DNA of 64,000 bases, from the NCBI RefSeq assembly GCF_030272615.1, contig NC_081414.1:659906438-659970437 (forward strand), given 5' to 3'. The position numbers were made by a program, and so were the translations under genes. Under the pieces are notes generated by a model. The model saw only the letters and a program-made list of their open reading frames with translations. It was not told the DNA's origin and made no database searches. Of this stretch, positions 22,042 through 35,367 are shown in pieces. How positions within the stretch are numbered: position 1 is the stretch's first letter; each line of letters begins with the position of its first letter. This DNA is from Cryptomeria japonica. Its lineage: Eukaryota; Streptophyta; Pinopsida; Cupressales; Cupressaceae.

Positions 22042-22220
22042 ATATAATCTGTGAATTAATCTTCATTGGTAACCCTTAGGAAATCATGTGTTAGACTTCC
22101 GTTGTGTTATTAAATGTGCAATTTTTATAATTAATGCACTTAATGTTTAAAAAAAAAAATTTCATCCTTTAGTTGCCTAGTTGTGTTGTTTTCCTTTAGG
22201 GTTCCTAGCGGGGAATTATA
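22042..22220 (+). repeat. 5' LTR remnant of E2
   Basis: Matches 27493-27672 (AATCTTCATTGGTAACCC, GTTGCCTAGTTGTGTTG, GGTTCCTAG). Only the last part of the LTR is kept. Confidence 0.88.
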
Positions 22221-22222
22221 TT

Positions 22223-22231
22223 TGGTATCAG
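22223..22231 (+). promoter_or_regulatory. truncated primer site of E2
   Basis: TGGTATCAG, two bases after the LTR, then an abrupt change to RNase H coding sequence (GTGAAAGAGAATG). This marks the internal deletion junction. Confidence 0.8.
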
Positions 22232-23748
22232 GTGAAAGAGAATGTGGTGGTAGATGCTTTGAGTCATAGGCAGCATGAAGTTTCAGTATTGTCCCTTGGA
22301 GTAGACTTGAGAGAAAGGATTCTTGGAGTTCTTCCTCAAGATACTTGGTATCAGGATGTTAGAGCTATGATAGAGTCCGGAAGGCCTTTAGAGGGTATAT
22401 TTTTTGGATATAACCTCGAGGAAAATGGACTTCTTTGTCACCTTGGATGGATCTATGTACCTACTTTGGAGGGTCTTCACATTTTTGATCATGACTGAGG
22501 CCCATCATGCACCTTATTTGGCACATCTAGGTGTCAAGAAGATGCACGTAGATCTTAGACAGATTTATCATTGGGCTGGTATGAAACACGACATTGCTGA
22601 TTTTGTGTCAAAGTTTTTAGAGTGTCAATGGGTGAAGCCAGAGCATTAGCACTCAACAGGGCTTTTACAACCTAATTTGGTACCAGATTGGAAATGGGAT
22701 ATCGTTTCCATGGATTTCATTATTGGGTTGAATGTCTCTTCATTTCATCATGATGCCATCATGGTCATTGTTGATAGATTGACTAAGGTTGCTCATTTTG
22801 TACCTATACAAGCTTCCTATATGGCAGCAGTGGTGGCACGAGTCTTCTTGGAAGATGTGGTGAGATTGCATGGGATTCCGAGGCAGATCATCTTTGATAG
22901 AGATCTTGTCTTTACCTCAGCATTGTGGACCTCACTTCAGCATGCTTTAGGGACTCAATTGAACTTTAGTTTAGCTTATCATCTAGAGACAGATGGTCAG
23001 ACAAAGCAAGTGAATCAGGTTTTGGAGGACATGCTTCGCATGTATGTTATGGACCAACAGTTGCATTGGGAGGATTATATCTATCTAGTGGAGTTTTCTT
23101 ATAATAATGGATATCATAGCTCCATAGGTATGTCCCCCTTTTAGGCATTGTATGGTCATCCTCTCTACATTCCTTTGATCAGCTAGAGGATATGGTGCTC
23201 ATAGGACCGGATATTCTTTGAGAGATGGAGCAGCAGGCTGAGCGGATTTGTGAGCATTTGGTAGCTGCACAAGATAAACATAAGAAGTATGCCGATTCTC
23301 ATAAGATAGATCATTAGTTTTCTATTGGCGCTCATGCGTTCTTGAGAGTGCATCTGCATAAGAGTTCGATCTGTTATGGAAAGGGTTCTAAGTTGGCGCC
23401 TCAGTCTGTTGGCCCTTTTGAGATCCTTGAGAGGATAGGACCTGTTGCCTACCATCTTGCCTTGCTACCGAGTCTATCCTACATCCACGATGTCTTTCAT
23501 GTTTCAGTTCTTTGACCTTATCATCCTGATGTGACACATGTTCTTGATTGGAATTATTTGCAGGTCGAGGATAGGCAGCTTTCCATGGAGCCCGTGCGCA
23601 TTCTTCAGCATCGGGATTTGATCCTCAGGGGTCGCACCATCGACTAGGTAATAGTCCTATGGGACCCAAATGATGAGACCTCAACAACTTGGGAGGATGC
23701 AATGAAGATGAGAGAGCTATATTCTTATTTGTTTTAGGCTTCTAGGAG
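22232..23748 (+). pseudogene. gypsy pol 3' part: RNase H end, integrase, chromodomain (E2)
   Basis: Starts inside pol with VKENVVVDALSH, the end of gypsy RNase H. Integrase follows. Its zinc domain (EAHHAPYLAHLG ... FLECQWVKPEH) has lost the first Cys of CxxC to Phe. The core has SMDFIIGL and FDRDLVFTS, but the catalytic Glu position reads Lys (DGQTKQVNQVLED where the family has TERVNQ). The C-terminal VLWDPNDETSTTWEDAMKM...YSYLF is a chromodomain of the Tekay/Del-like type. There are frame changes near 22490 and 23165, TAG at about 22647, 23142, 23314 and 23646, and TGA at about 23219 and 23513. Not functional. Confidence 0.9.
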
Positions 23749-23757
23749 TAAGCCTAG

Positions 23758-23772
23758 TTTTGGGGGGGAGAA
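23758..23772 (+). promoter_or_regulatory. polypurine tract of E2
   Basis: TTTTGGGGGGGAGAA directly before the LTR. The upstream CTTCTAGGAGTAAGCCTAGT is nearly identical to the sequence before the E1 tract at about 33165-33185. Confidence 0.85.
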
Positions 23773-25565
23773 TGTAGTACCCCTCCTCGTTTGAACTTAT
23801 TAGACTCATATTTTATTATTGTTTACTTTTAGTGGATACATTACCATAATGTGTTTTTCAGACTTATATGACATTATTTCATGCTTTATCTAGATATGAG
23901 ATGCATAATTTATTTGTAGTATTTCAGTACTTGTGATTTATGGCATTTTATGGATTATTGATATGTACAGACACTTTACTTTATCTATACAATGTGTAAT
24001 TATATGTTGCATGTCTGCGCATGTATTGGATGCAAGGAGACAATTTTCCTTCACTCACTCCGATGAGACAGGGAACGTCGTGATTCTCTTTTGTCGGTGT
24101 GTATGCTGTGTTTTCTATATTGTATACATGCATGTGTGGTTCGATGATGTAGGATATTGTAGGTACAAGTACCGGGTAGGTACGGGGTATCATCTCCACC
24201 TGGCTTCATATGTCTGAGCATGCCTTATATTTTTCGATGGAAGTGGAGGAGGTAGTAGTTGACCCTATTTTACCCAGTTACACTCTTGTGAGTGTCGTTA
24301 GTTGGTCGTCCTATCAGTTTGTTTGGCCTTCGTGTATTGTCGTTTGACTTTTTCTAAGTCTTTGCTTTGGGTTTGCTCAGTTGTGTGTTTAGTGGATTTA
24401 ATTAATTAATTAAATTTATGGAGTTATCTCATAGTTGGTATTTTTCAAATTATGTATTTTATGCATTGAGATTTTAAATTTATTTAATTAAAATAAATTA
24501 TTAAATTAGATTGCAAGTTGCATTGTTTTCAAATTATATCTTATTTAAATTTTAGAGAAAAATAAATTAGATTAATTTCATTTATTGTTTCCTAGAATTT
24601 TAAATAAATAAATTAGAATTAAAGTATTGCTTTATTTTCTTTGTTTAGAAAGTTAATTATTTAGCATGAGAAAAGAAAAGAAAAACAAAAAAAATAAAGG
24701 ATTATGATTTTTGCATGTTCATTTAATTATCTTTTTAGTGGGAATTAAAAAAAGAAGAGAAAATAAAATTCCTTTTTATTACTTTTATTAAATATTAGGT
24801 TTTTGGAAAAAAATTTAGTTTAAAAAGAATAGATCTTTCTCTTTTTGGTACACAAGAGGGAGGCAGAGGTTTTGGGGAAGAAAAATTATTTTGGAAGCAA
24901 TATTTTGTTGAAGAAGAAATTATCAAAGGATTGCTGGAAGAGGGATTGGCTTGGAAAACCAGTACAAGACCGAGTTCTTCCACTTGAATCTTCCAAGAAA
25001 GCTATACAGGTTGGGTGGCTTCTTCTGGTTGTTTTTAAAGAAAATATTTTATTTCTTCCCTCTTTCTGAATGATGTGTGTTAAAAATATTTGTCAAATCC
25101 AAAACCCTTTCTGGTTATTTCTTGTTCTTGGTTATTAAGTCCATTCCTAAAATTAATTTCTAGTTTATGGAAAGAAGTTATTTCCTGGGTGTTTGTAGAT
25201 TAAAATTTTGAGAAAATTGGGAAAAGTTATTCTGGCAAAATTTTGCCAAGATTTTTACTGTGCATGAAAATTGCAAGTTTTGGGAGAAATGGGTTTTGCC
25301 AGAGAAAACATCCTATGAATTGGTATTGGTTTCGATATTTGGCTATGGTTGTTCTGTCAATATTTGTACATCTCCGTGTAATTATTTAGTTACTATAGTA
25401 ATAAATTTAATTTCAATTAAATTTATTGGGTTATTAAAAGTTATGGGGAAATTGTTTTATTTAATTATTTTTGGGGAAAATTGTATTAATTAAATTCTTG
25501 GGAAATAAATTTTATTGAAAATTGAGAATTATAGTTTTTATGCTAGTGATTTTTTAAAAAAAAAT

Positions 25566-25597
<32 letters not shown>

Positions 25598-25632
25598 TAA
25601 ATAAAAAATAAAATATTTTAAACCGTGGGGGG

Positions 25633-25790
25633 GTTGGTAGCATGTGCTATCGTAGGGTAGTAGCTGCTACCGTAGGGTAGCAAGTGCTACCGTGCGATAG
25701 CAGTGCTATCGTAGGGTAGCAAATGCTACAGTACGGGTAGCAGTGCTACCGTACGACAGCATGCTACCCTATGGTAGCAAAGCTACTAGG
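25633..25790 (+). repeat. array of palindromic GGTAGCA/TGCTACC units
   Basis: About eight units of 19-22 bp, each with GGTAGCA (or ATAGCA) facing TGCTACC (or TGCTATC) across zero to three bases, joined by GTAGG or GTACG. Each unit can fold into a short hairpin. Confidence 0.9.
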
Positions 25791-25879
25791 CGTTATTAAA
25801 TTCACCTTTATAAACTACATTCCATTAAATTGTACACCAAAATTTCTAATTCAGTTTTATTTAATTTTTTAATATGTAA

Positions 25880-25890
25880 AAAAATATATA

Positions 25891-25928
<38 letters not shown>
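25880..25928 (+). repeat. TA microsatellite in E2 LTR
   Basis: A TATATAATATTATA tract leads into a pure TA run. Confidence 0.9.
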
Positions 25929-25931
<3 letters not shown>

Positions 25932-27672
25932 TTTTCTGTGGGTTATTATGTTATTTTGGAAATAAAAGTTATTTCAAAATTAAATCTTCATTTTATTATA
26001 TATTTTAATGTGATATAATTATATAATATTATATTCGAAGAATATATATATTTATGTAATTATATTATACTATTATATATAATTTTTAATTTTTAATTTA
26101 ATTTAGATTATTGATACAATCTAATCAAATTTATTGGTAAATTCATCATGAACATATAATTAGGGGGTTAATTTTAATATAATTTTAACCTTATTGGACA
26201 AATGACAACATTGATTTCCTTGTATTAATATAGTTGTATTTTCTTATTTACTGGAAAGTCTTTAATTGCAAGTATTTTATGCTTTTGGTTGTTTAAAGAA
26301 AAGATTGCCTATATTAGGATCTTGTGTTAATGGTATTTGCAGTCAAGATTAATTTCATTGCAATTCTGGTTGAGCTGTCATTATGTCATATGTTGTTATA
26401 CCCCCTTTGTCAAGTGTTGTTGTATAACCCTGTTGATGTGAGCCATTGTGTGTTTTGTTCCAAATGGTCAATCTAGGGTTAGTGATTGTGTATCCTTCAC
26501 CTATGGTTTGTCAGGATTAGATATGGCTGTCAGTTTCATCATAGAGTTCGCGTAGAGAGACCTTTCATGTTAGTGTTCTATGAGAGAGAGTGGCTTTTAA
26601 GCGGGGGCCGCGCCCGAAGTGGATGGCAGGATAACCCCTCGAAAGTCAGTTAAGAAGTGATAACCTAATAATTGATTAGGGGGTGGGTAGATTAAATATT
26701 AATTAAGTTAATATGCCTTGCACATGGTTGAGTGCTTGTATAGGCTTAGGATGTGGTGAGAAGGTCTGGAATGGCAAACCTATCACCTTGTCTTCACGAA
26801 AGGATTGGTAGGGTCTGCATGAGGCTTAGATGGAGCTGGAGGTTCGGGAGAGGTTACCACGATAACCCAAGATGGGGGTCAGGACCCATAGAGGCCTACC
26901 AGGGTAACCACATTAAGCCATGTGATGACACTCTCTCCTTAAAGTCACTAGTGTTTGTGAGTTGAGTCACATGGATATTTGCGGAGCCATGTAGTTCTGT
27001 CGTACTTGTCTTATTTTGCTTGCTTGAGGGTCTTCTACTATCTCCTAGCACAGTGGGGTGGTTCCATTTTGGGATCACATGGTTGGGTGGTAGTGCCACT
27101 TCCCATTAGATGTTCTAGATTGTATCTTCAGGTGAGGAAAGGTTTCACTGGTGTTTCTTGGTTCGTGGTTCATGTACCAGCTCTTGTTCGTGATCATTGT
27201 TCAGTTGAGACCTTGTGGTCACTATATCAAACTTTTATGTAACCTTGATATTGTAACTTTTGGATTTTGTGGTATTTTTGGAAGCCATGTATTTATGGAT
27301 ATTGTAATATTATATTAGTGGAATGTATGTTAATTCAGTTGCTTTAATCTTTTGTATAAATGAAATATGGATAAATAAATGCATTGGAATACTTTTATTC
27401 TTTCATTATGGAATTTAGAGGTATGTGTAGGTTTAGTCTTAAGCATTTAATTTACCTAATTATAATGGACAATTGGATTAACCATGGTGTTAATATAATC
27501 TACAAATTAATCTTCATTGGTAACCCTTAGGAAATCATGTGTTAGACTTCCATTGTGTGATTAAATGTGCAATTATTATAATTAATGCACTTAATCTTTA
27601 AAAAAAATATATTTCACTCTTTAGTTGCCTAGTTGTGTTGTGTTACTTTAAGGTTCCTAGTGGGGCATTACA

Positions 27673-29878
27673 CCATGGATGATTGAGATGATTACTATGT
27701 TGTTTTGGACCAGCAAGTGAATAGGCCTTGTTGTGATGGTATCTTTTATTTGATGGTAACATTAGATGGCTTGATATGCCTTTGTTTATTGCTAGCCAAG
27801 AGGCTCGTTTTGCTATATTGATGTTGTTGTAGCCTTGCATATGTTGTAGGAATATGTATGGAATTTTTTGGCTACATTAAGTATTATTCTCATGTGTATA
27901 TGTTGGTAGAGCCTCTTGTGATTTATTGTTGGGCCATGATAGGAGGAGTGGGCTTCCTTGTGATGACCGGGGTCACGAGAGATAGGCTTGCATGAGGTTC
28001 CTTGTAAGGATGCATGAAGTCTAAACCACTAGGGCACATTGGAGTTTTCCATGATTTGTAAACAAGTGATAACATTGATAATGAACTAATTGGGATGGGT
28101 AATTATAACTCATTTAAATAAGATAATGAATAGTTTTGAGCCTCATGGCTTAGTCCTAGGGAGGATGTTTTAGGATATGCATGAGAATTCTGTGAAGACG
28201 GTAAGCTAATCTCCATTGGTCTCTCATAGGTTGAGATGGCTCCACATGTCCATTAGGCTAGTGCCTTGTGTTATTATGTTATTATGTTATGAGGATGGCA
28301 TGTGATGACACTCGACTCTTACATGTGTTTCCCCTTTATGATTTATGATTATGCTTATTGGATGCATTTTTGTCCTAATGATTTTTACGCCTCTGGGAGT
28401 TTGCTCTTGTGGTTCTATGTGAGTTATTTCTTGAGAGTCCTTGTGTGGTTAGTCTCCTTGGTTATAGGTGCTAGTTTAGGTGTAGAGTGTGTGTTGGGAC
28501 CTTGTGTCATCTCCTAGTACTGGGGGTGGTTCCTATGGTTCCACATGGTCGGGTGGTTGGTGCTTTTAAACCATTGGGATGTTCCTATCTTTGGATTCTT
28601 CTTGCGTGGATGAGGATGCTTCTTTAGATAGTTCATGGATAGTAAGTGCAACAAGAATGTAAATTAGGATGTGATTTATGTTATGAAATTCTTATGTTAT
28701 GATAATGGTAATAGCCTAGAAATGATGTCTTTAACTAATTCTTTAAGAAGAAGAAATGCTATGCCTTGGTATGATGTATGGGTATAAGTTATATTGGAAG
28801 ATATCTTAGGACATCTTTATGAGTTGTGATTAATGAATTTGAATTATAGTATCATTCTTCGTAGAAAGTGATATAATAGTTGGATTGAAATCTTATAATT
28901 GCTTGGGATGTAGTTGAATGTTCCTTATGAAAATATTGTATGGATGTTCTTAATGAATGAATTACTAATCTTATTAATGGAAATTGCTAATAAGTGTATG
29001 GATGGACGGTAAGATGAGTGCTTGTCTTTTAGGAAAGGATTAGAATATATCATGTGTGATGGTTTAAGATTATATCTCCATTTGGTGGATGCTATTAGTT
29101 GTTATGGAATTAGGATATTGTATCTTAGTTGTGTTGAGATGAATTCGTGTAGTTACTTAATTTGTAATAAGATGATTGTTGGTTAATTGATACAATGTAA
29201 GATATTTTTAGGAGTATTAAATGAGCTATGGGTTAAATGTTAGGGAAGACTTTGTGATTATTGCCTTATGTACTTTAGAAATCATGATGAAGTAATAAGC
29301 ATGCTAGGAGCATAGAATCATAAATGATTTTGTGGAAGCTAATCATAAATGGAAATGGTGTTAATTCAATGTAAGGGCTAATATTGGTATGTGAATGGTG
29401 ATGTTAATAGTCAAAGGCTGGTTAATGGCAATAGTAACATTTGGACTTGGTGTATAAAATGAACCTAAGAGAAAAAGGGAAATAACTCTGCATTGAAAGA
29501 TATAATCTCATATTAAGTGAATGAATAAGTAGGTTGCATATAATGAGTGTTAAGTATTGCTATGATGCACCTATGTGTGTATAATGATTTAGATTGAGGT
29601 ATTGATCTAGAAGAATGTAATTGCTTATTGCTTATGTAGGTAGATTAAGTAATGGTGTTGAGATACCCTAGGGAGTTAGTAGTAGTGATTTATCGTATTT
29701 TGCTTGCGTAATTGTTTGAATAGCTTGAGTGAATTATTCTATGTTCATAACAGTTAAATGTTGTTGTGTGGTTGTTGCATTGCTTAAGTGATGTTATGTG
29801 TTGTATTGTTAAATAAAAATAAATAAAATTAGTATGTATTTAGCTATATTTCTCTGGGGTATTTTGGCAGGCATTACA
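27673..29878 (+). repeat. 5' LTR of E1, second part
   Basis: Resumes at CCATGGATGATTGAG after E2 and matches about 35733-37934 to the end (GGYAGGCATTACA). The 71-residue ORF at 28302 recurs at 36362 only because the LTRs are copies. Confidence 0.9.
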
Positions 29879-29880
29879 TT

Positions 29881-29893
29881 TGGTATTAGAGTC
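29881..29893 (+). promoter_or_regulatory. primer binding site of E1
   Basis: TGGTATTAGAGTC, two bases after the LTR. This is the initiator-Met type with two C-to-T changes. Confidence 0.8.
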
Positions 29894-32764
29894 CATGTTG
29901 CAATGCTGAGATCTTTGGTTAAGGATGTTGCTATTAGTCTTGTGAATGTGCCTTGATGTTCCTTTGAATCAAGTTACTCTTTGATATTTGTGTTAGAAGA
30001 AGTGTTTTTTTTGGAATCTTAGATATCTATGCCTTGTGTTTCCCTCTAATTCCTTTTAGGAATCATAAGTTCAAGTAAAGTGTGTATTTATTCCATATGC
30101 ATGTCTCTAGAATAAGAGAAGGTGTCTATATATTCTTACTTGCTCTATAAGTTTCTAGTGCTTACTTGAATGATTAGGGTTTCTTTTCTTATACATAATT
30201 AATTATGTTACAGAATGAGAAAAGAATGTGTGTATCCTCTTAACTAATGTGATGATCATAAAATTGGTCTGTTATGTTGATCTTCCTATGAATATAAAGA
30301 TGAAGTGTTTGTATTATGCATTTAGGAATAATTTAGTATGGATCATGATATGAAAATCAAAGAAATTGTATGTGGTGCTTAATAAAAGTAGTTGGAATGC
30401 CTTTTTCCTTATTTTAATCTCTTATGTGAAATGTATGGTAGTTAGTTGGTAATGTAATGATTACCCCATAGAACTATTGGTTGTTTTGGTATATGTGTGA
30501 TTTTGTATGTAATAAAAGATTATTTGAGGAAATCATAGCTATCAAAGGATTTGGGATTGCTAGTTGCACGTGTATTGGTAGGAGATCTTATGGAAGTTGA
30601 AGTTGCATACCTTTAAAAGTGGTAGCTATATTTGGCATGAATAGGAAATTCAAACTGAGTTTGCATAAATTTGTGTGTACTGATTTGTGTGGAAATATCC
30701 CTTCCTTGCTCTTCTCTCTTTGGGGTAAAAGATTCAAATACTTGGGGGTTATTGATATTAAGTAGAAGGATTGGATAATGATTGATGAATATGACTCGTA
30801 TACATTAAACAAAAGATTAGATGAAATTAATTTGCATTAAAGACTGAAATTTAGGTATTGCATTCATGATCCTTGTTCTTTAAAGGGAAGGATTGATTAA
30901 ATAGAGTATCTCATCATTTAAATAAGAAATTTATTGTAAAACTAAAGGAAGATAAATATGTTTATTGAAGCAAGGATTGGTGCATTGCATATGTATAAAT
31001 TGAAATGATACCATTGTGTCTTTATTTGGTTTGGCAAGATAAAAGTTTTAGCTTTGTGTAGGAGTTGTGTGGCATTTCATGAATATCTCTCCTAACTAGA
31101 TGGATAAATTAAGAAAGGTTACTATATCATTGCCTTACTTGAATTTTAAGAAGTGCTTCCTTAGCAAATTCTAATGAGATAGAATGATAATTAATTGTAT
31201 GAAATTGTGTTGGGAATTATAAATATCAATTTTTCTTGAAATGTTGAAAATACATAGTCTATGAATGATAGCAATCAAGTAATAATAGGAAGTGAGTTTA
31301 AATAGAATGATGCATGTATTATTATAATTTAAGTGGCATTAGATGAAAAGAAAACTAATTTTTGGAAGTAGGACTGAGATATTCTTAACTTAGATAACTA
31401 GAAGTATGTCAGAAGATTATTATTGGTAAGAGTAGAAATTGATATTAAACTTTGGCTTTTGTAAAGAGACCTACTTTGCTTGTTTAAATATATGATTGAC
31501 TAAATTGCTTAAAGGCCTTATGAAGGATTTTCTAATCTTCTATAGGTTATTAGTTGTGCATTAATGGAAATGATGCATGTAATAGTCTACTATCAAGTGA
31601 TTAATTGAAGCTCTAACCTTTGTTTCTGTTATAACTTGGTCAATATGATCATGGTATAGATAAGATATCTTGAAAATTAGTCATGGTATGCGTATATTCC
31701 TTGTACATGTGTGAGTGTGTAGTTGCTTTATCTCTTCCCACCTATGTCAACCTTCATAAAGGATAATTGCCTAGATTTTCAAAAATATTGAATTGCATTA
31801 AAAATAATGAAAATAATACGGACATATGGATAAAATAAAAGTCTTAAATGTGGTGTGCACTCTCTAACACATTAAAGGTATTTGACCCTTGGATGTTGTG
31901 TAGCAGTTACTCCCTTTGGTGTGACTAATGTTGGTCACCTCGTGATGTGGGTTGGATGAGTTTTTTATTTTACCTTTAGTTAATTTATGGTTTGAGTGAT
32001 GTGTCATTAGGATTAATGTGTATTTTTGAGATTTCTTTACTTTTGGGATGACCATTGAGTCTTCTTTCTTTTATTTTGCCCTTCTGGTGGCACTTGTCAC
32101 ACTTAAATTTCTTGGTTGATTTCGCTGGCAAATTTTCTTCTGTTTTAATTTAATGAATTGATTTGAGGATATTTCCTTTGACCTCTTCTTTTGTTGTCTG
32201 TGGTGGTCATTTTGAGTGTTGATGTATTGTGGGCCCAAATCTTGAGCCAGTGTTGTCTCTATCATGTTCATTTGAAACCTCTCATAGTGTGTGTGAGGGA
32301 GGACATCGCGGAAAAGTGCACTAGACTAAGAAAACAATTAGATAATGTTGTTATTAGCTGAGTAAATGAAAAGTGTTAATAAGATTAAATTTATTGGTAG
32401 ATTTTATAATAGATAGAGGTGCCTAGGAATTGTGAAGTCTGAAATTTATGGAATAGTTAAATAAAAGTAGTTGTTGATTTCTTGCCTTCAAAAATCTTCG
32501 TGTACACATAATGGATTAAGTATGCCCTTTGAATGATTTGATAGGATAAGGATTGCAACTAATGTTTGTATAAAGTGTAGTGCAATGCAAGCATGGTAGA
32601 GATTAGGACATTTGAATACCATGAAATTTGTTCTTTGAAATAAATGGGTTATATATGCTTGGTTATCGTGTGATGTCCTGAATATATTTAACTTGAGGAA
32701 GCTTATTTTAGAGAAATTTTCCCTCAGTTAGGCTTATGACATAATATTATATGTGCATATGTGT

Positions 32765-32811
<47 letters not shown>

Positions 32812-33186
32812 TTTGGATTTAACTAGGTGTTGAAGGAGTGTTACTATGAATATTGGTGTGAAATATAGTGATTTACTTCTTATTGATGCTTAAATCACTG
32901 ACTAAAGTTACAGTTTTGTATTGCAAGTGTGGTTAAAATGAAGTTCCCTTGTAAATATTTCAACAATTTAGTGTACATATCGTAATTAATAGCAGTTGGT
33001 GCTTCATTTACCTCTTGTGTAACATGTTTATTTCAAATAATTGAAGCATAAGGAGGAAATTTAGTTGTCATTATCTTTCTTGGAGTTGGAAAATATTATA
33101 ATATGTTTGTGTTTAAAGGAAGTTTTTGATTTATGTGTGCTAGTTGTCACCCTAACTCTTACAACTTCTAGGAGTAAGTCTAGTCT
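29894..33186 (+). other. non-coding interior of E1
   Basis: 3.3 kb with no gag or pol motif. AT-rich, with short ORFs only. A CT microsatellite lies at 32770-32809. On the minus strand near 32080-32110 a short frame reads KFKCDKCHQKGK, the only protein-like trace, too short to name. Confidence 0.7.
32770..32809 (+). repeat. CT microsatellite
   Basis: About 20 uninterrupted CT units in the E1 interior. Confidence 0.96.
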
Positions 33187-33199
33187 AAGGGGGGGAGGG
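33187..33199 (+). promoter_or_regulatory. polypurine tract of E1
   Basis: AAGGGGGGGAGGG directly before the 3' LTR. Confidence 0.9.
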
Positions 33200-33626
33200 T
33201 GTAGTGTCCACCCTTGACTTGACTTGTCTTGACTAGAGTTGACTTTTAATTCATGCATGATAGACATTACTGGGCATAGGCTATTTCAGATGATTTATAT
33301 GATGTTGATACTATCATTATTCATCGTGTGATTTATTAGATGCTATATACTTATTATGTGATATATTATTGAAAGATTATTTTGATTATGCGATTTGATG
33401 AGCATAAGTGTTGATGGATTTTACATGCCTTACTATAATCATGAATTATACTAATCATGCACTTGATGATGTTTTTATGTACTGACCATATTTAATGATT
33501 ATCTATGATGAGTTGATCTTATGGTGTGTTTGATTGTTGTATGACTATCTTTGAGATAGAGACAATTCCACATCACTCATTGGAAGCGGGATGTGTCGTT
33601 GCAATTCTCTAACCCTTGTCTATTAT

Positions 33627-33730
<104 letters not shown>

Positions 33731-35367
33731 ATATCGTTGCTTGTGAGTGCAGGATTTGCAGGTACCAGATATCGACTCCTCCTGGCTCCACAGGTCTGAG
33801 TGTGCCTTCAAATCCCAATGGCATGTGGTTCGAAGTTGGCACAAGTTCCCCTCACATACTATAGGTCTAAGTTGTGCACTATGAGTCATCAGTATCTTGG
33901 CACAAGTCGCCATGTCAGTTACTAAGCTTGATTTCTTCTATGTTGTGAGTATGTTAGTATTGGTTGGTTCGTTCTATTATGTTGAAACTGATTGATGATT
34001 GATGCGAGATTGAATAGTTAATAATGTTTATTTTAATTATTTTGATTAATAGTGATTTGATTATTTGGTTATCTAATGTTTAATTTTATTTATTGGATTC
34101 TTGCCTTTTTGGTTATTTAATTATTTGATATTTAAATGTTTACTTATTTTAATGATGATTTAATATTTATTGTTTAGCTTATGTTGTGGTTTTATATTTA
34201 TTTGTGATTTGACCTTTTATTGATATTTTATTATTTATTTATTTAATTGTCTATGGTTTAATATTTATTTGGTATTTAATGTTTATTTGGTTCTTTAATT
34301 CATTTATGAGCCTTTGGTTTATTTGACTTAATTTCCCTATTTGATTTATTTAATTATGGCTCATGTTTTATTTATTAGTTTGACTTTTATGTTAAGTGGG
34401 TTGTATAAATACATTTTAAAATAAACTAATAAAATATTCCCACCTAATTGTAAAAACATGATTTATATTTATCTTACCTACCCTCTTCTCTTATTGGTTG
34501 AATTTGAAAAGGAAGGTAAAATTATATTATATGGTGGGGTTGGTAAAATATATTATAGAATCGAATATTTTGATTGGCTGTTGTGGAGGCTAGGGTTTTT
34601 GGTTATTGTTTGGCTTTTTATTTTCATTCTCGTGATGTGTTTCGGGTTGGCTATTCTTTGGAAAATTTCTCTAGCAAGGTTTCTCCTTGGTTTTGGATTT
34701 CTTCACTCTTAGTTTTGGGTGGAGCTTGGTTGGATTTTGGTTTGGCTTTGTGGGAGCTCTTCTTCAGCTTCATTCCATTACTTCAGGTTGCAGGTTGGAG
34801 CTTGAGCGTATGTATTTTAGTTTTAATGGCCTCTCTCTGTATGAACCGTGTCTGCAGGTGTATTGGGTTTGGGTTGAAATAAATATGTATTGCATATTCT
34901 ATAGTTTTAATATAGTTTTGGGAAATAAATATTTGGTGAGAACTTTACGTTATGTGAGTTTCTGTATAGTTGGCTGGAAACTATATTTTGGTATTTCTGA
35001 GAATATGTTCATGACTTTGTAGATTTTTATGCTCTGTGAATGTTCTTCTTGTGGTTTACATTCGAGTTGTTTGAGGATATTTTTGCAATCCCCTCTCGGT
35101 GTGTGATTATTTTGCGAGATTTTTGTTGGCTCATTTGGAGATCTGCCGAGTTTATTTGGTTCTCTTTGTCAGTATTGCCGTGAGAAAAACTTGATATATT
35201 TTGGTTTATACTTGGTTAGATTTTATTTCATTTATGCCCTTTATTTCCATATTTCTGGGCGACCTTGTTGGTCCTTGTTTCGTAAAATTTGGTTAAGTGT
35301 AAGATTTTATTTTTCTGTCGTAAGTTTTCTGAGTATTTCTATCAAATTTATGCATATGCGTTGTTTT

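Larger units (their letters stand above)
22042..27672 (+). mobile_element. Deleted Ty3/gypsy chromovirus E2
   Basis: Only about 179 bp of the 5' LTR remain. They are followed by a truncated primer site, the end of RNase H, integrase and a chromodomain, then a polypurine tract and a complete 3.9-kb 3' LTR. Gag, protease, RT and most of RNase H are missing. The element interrupts the 5' LTR of E1; the uninterrupted sequence is seen at 35720-35740. About ten bases of E1 are missing at the left junction, so the truncation removed flanking DNA as well. Confidence 0.88.
23773..27672 (+). repeat. 3' LTR of E2 (3.9 kb)
   Basis: Starts TGTAGTACCCC and ends GGGGCATTACA. It shares blocks with the E1 LTR (CCACCTGGCTYCATAKGTCTGAGC and CATCTCCTAGCAC...GGGTGGTTCC). 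It contains the GGTAGC array, an AT microsatellite and long AT-rich stretches. No ORF inside is supported. Confidence 0.85.

Noticed and set aside
28302-28517. 71-codon ORF repeated almost unchanged at 36362-36577
   Set aside because: Same explanation: paired LTR sequence of E1, too short and without a motif.
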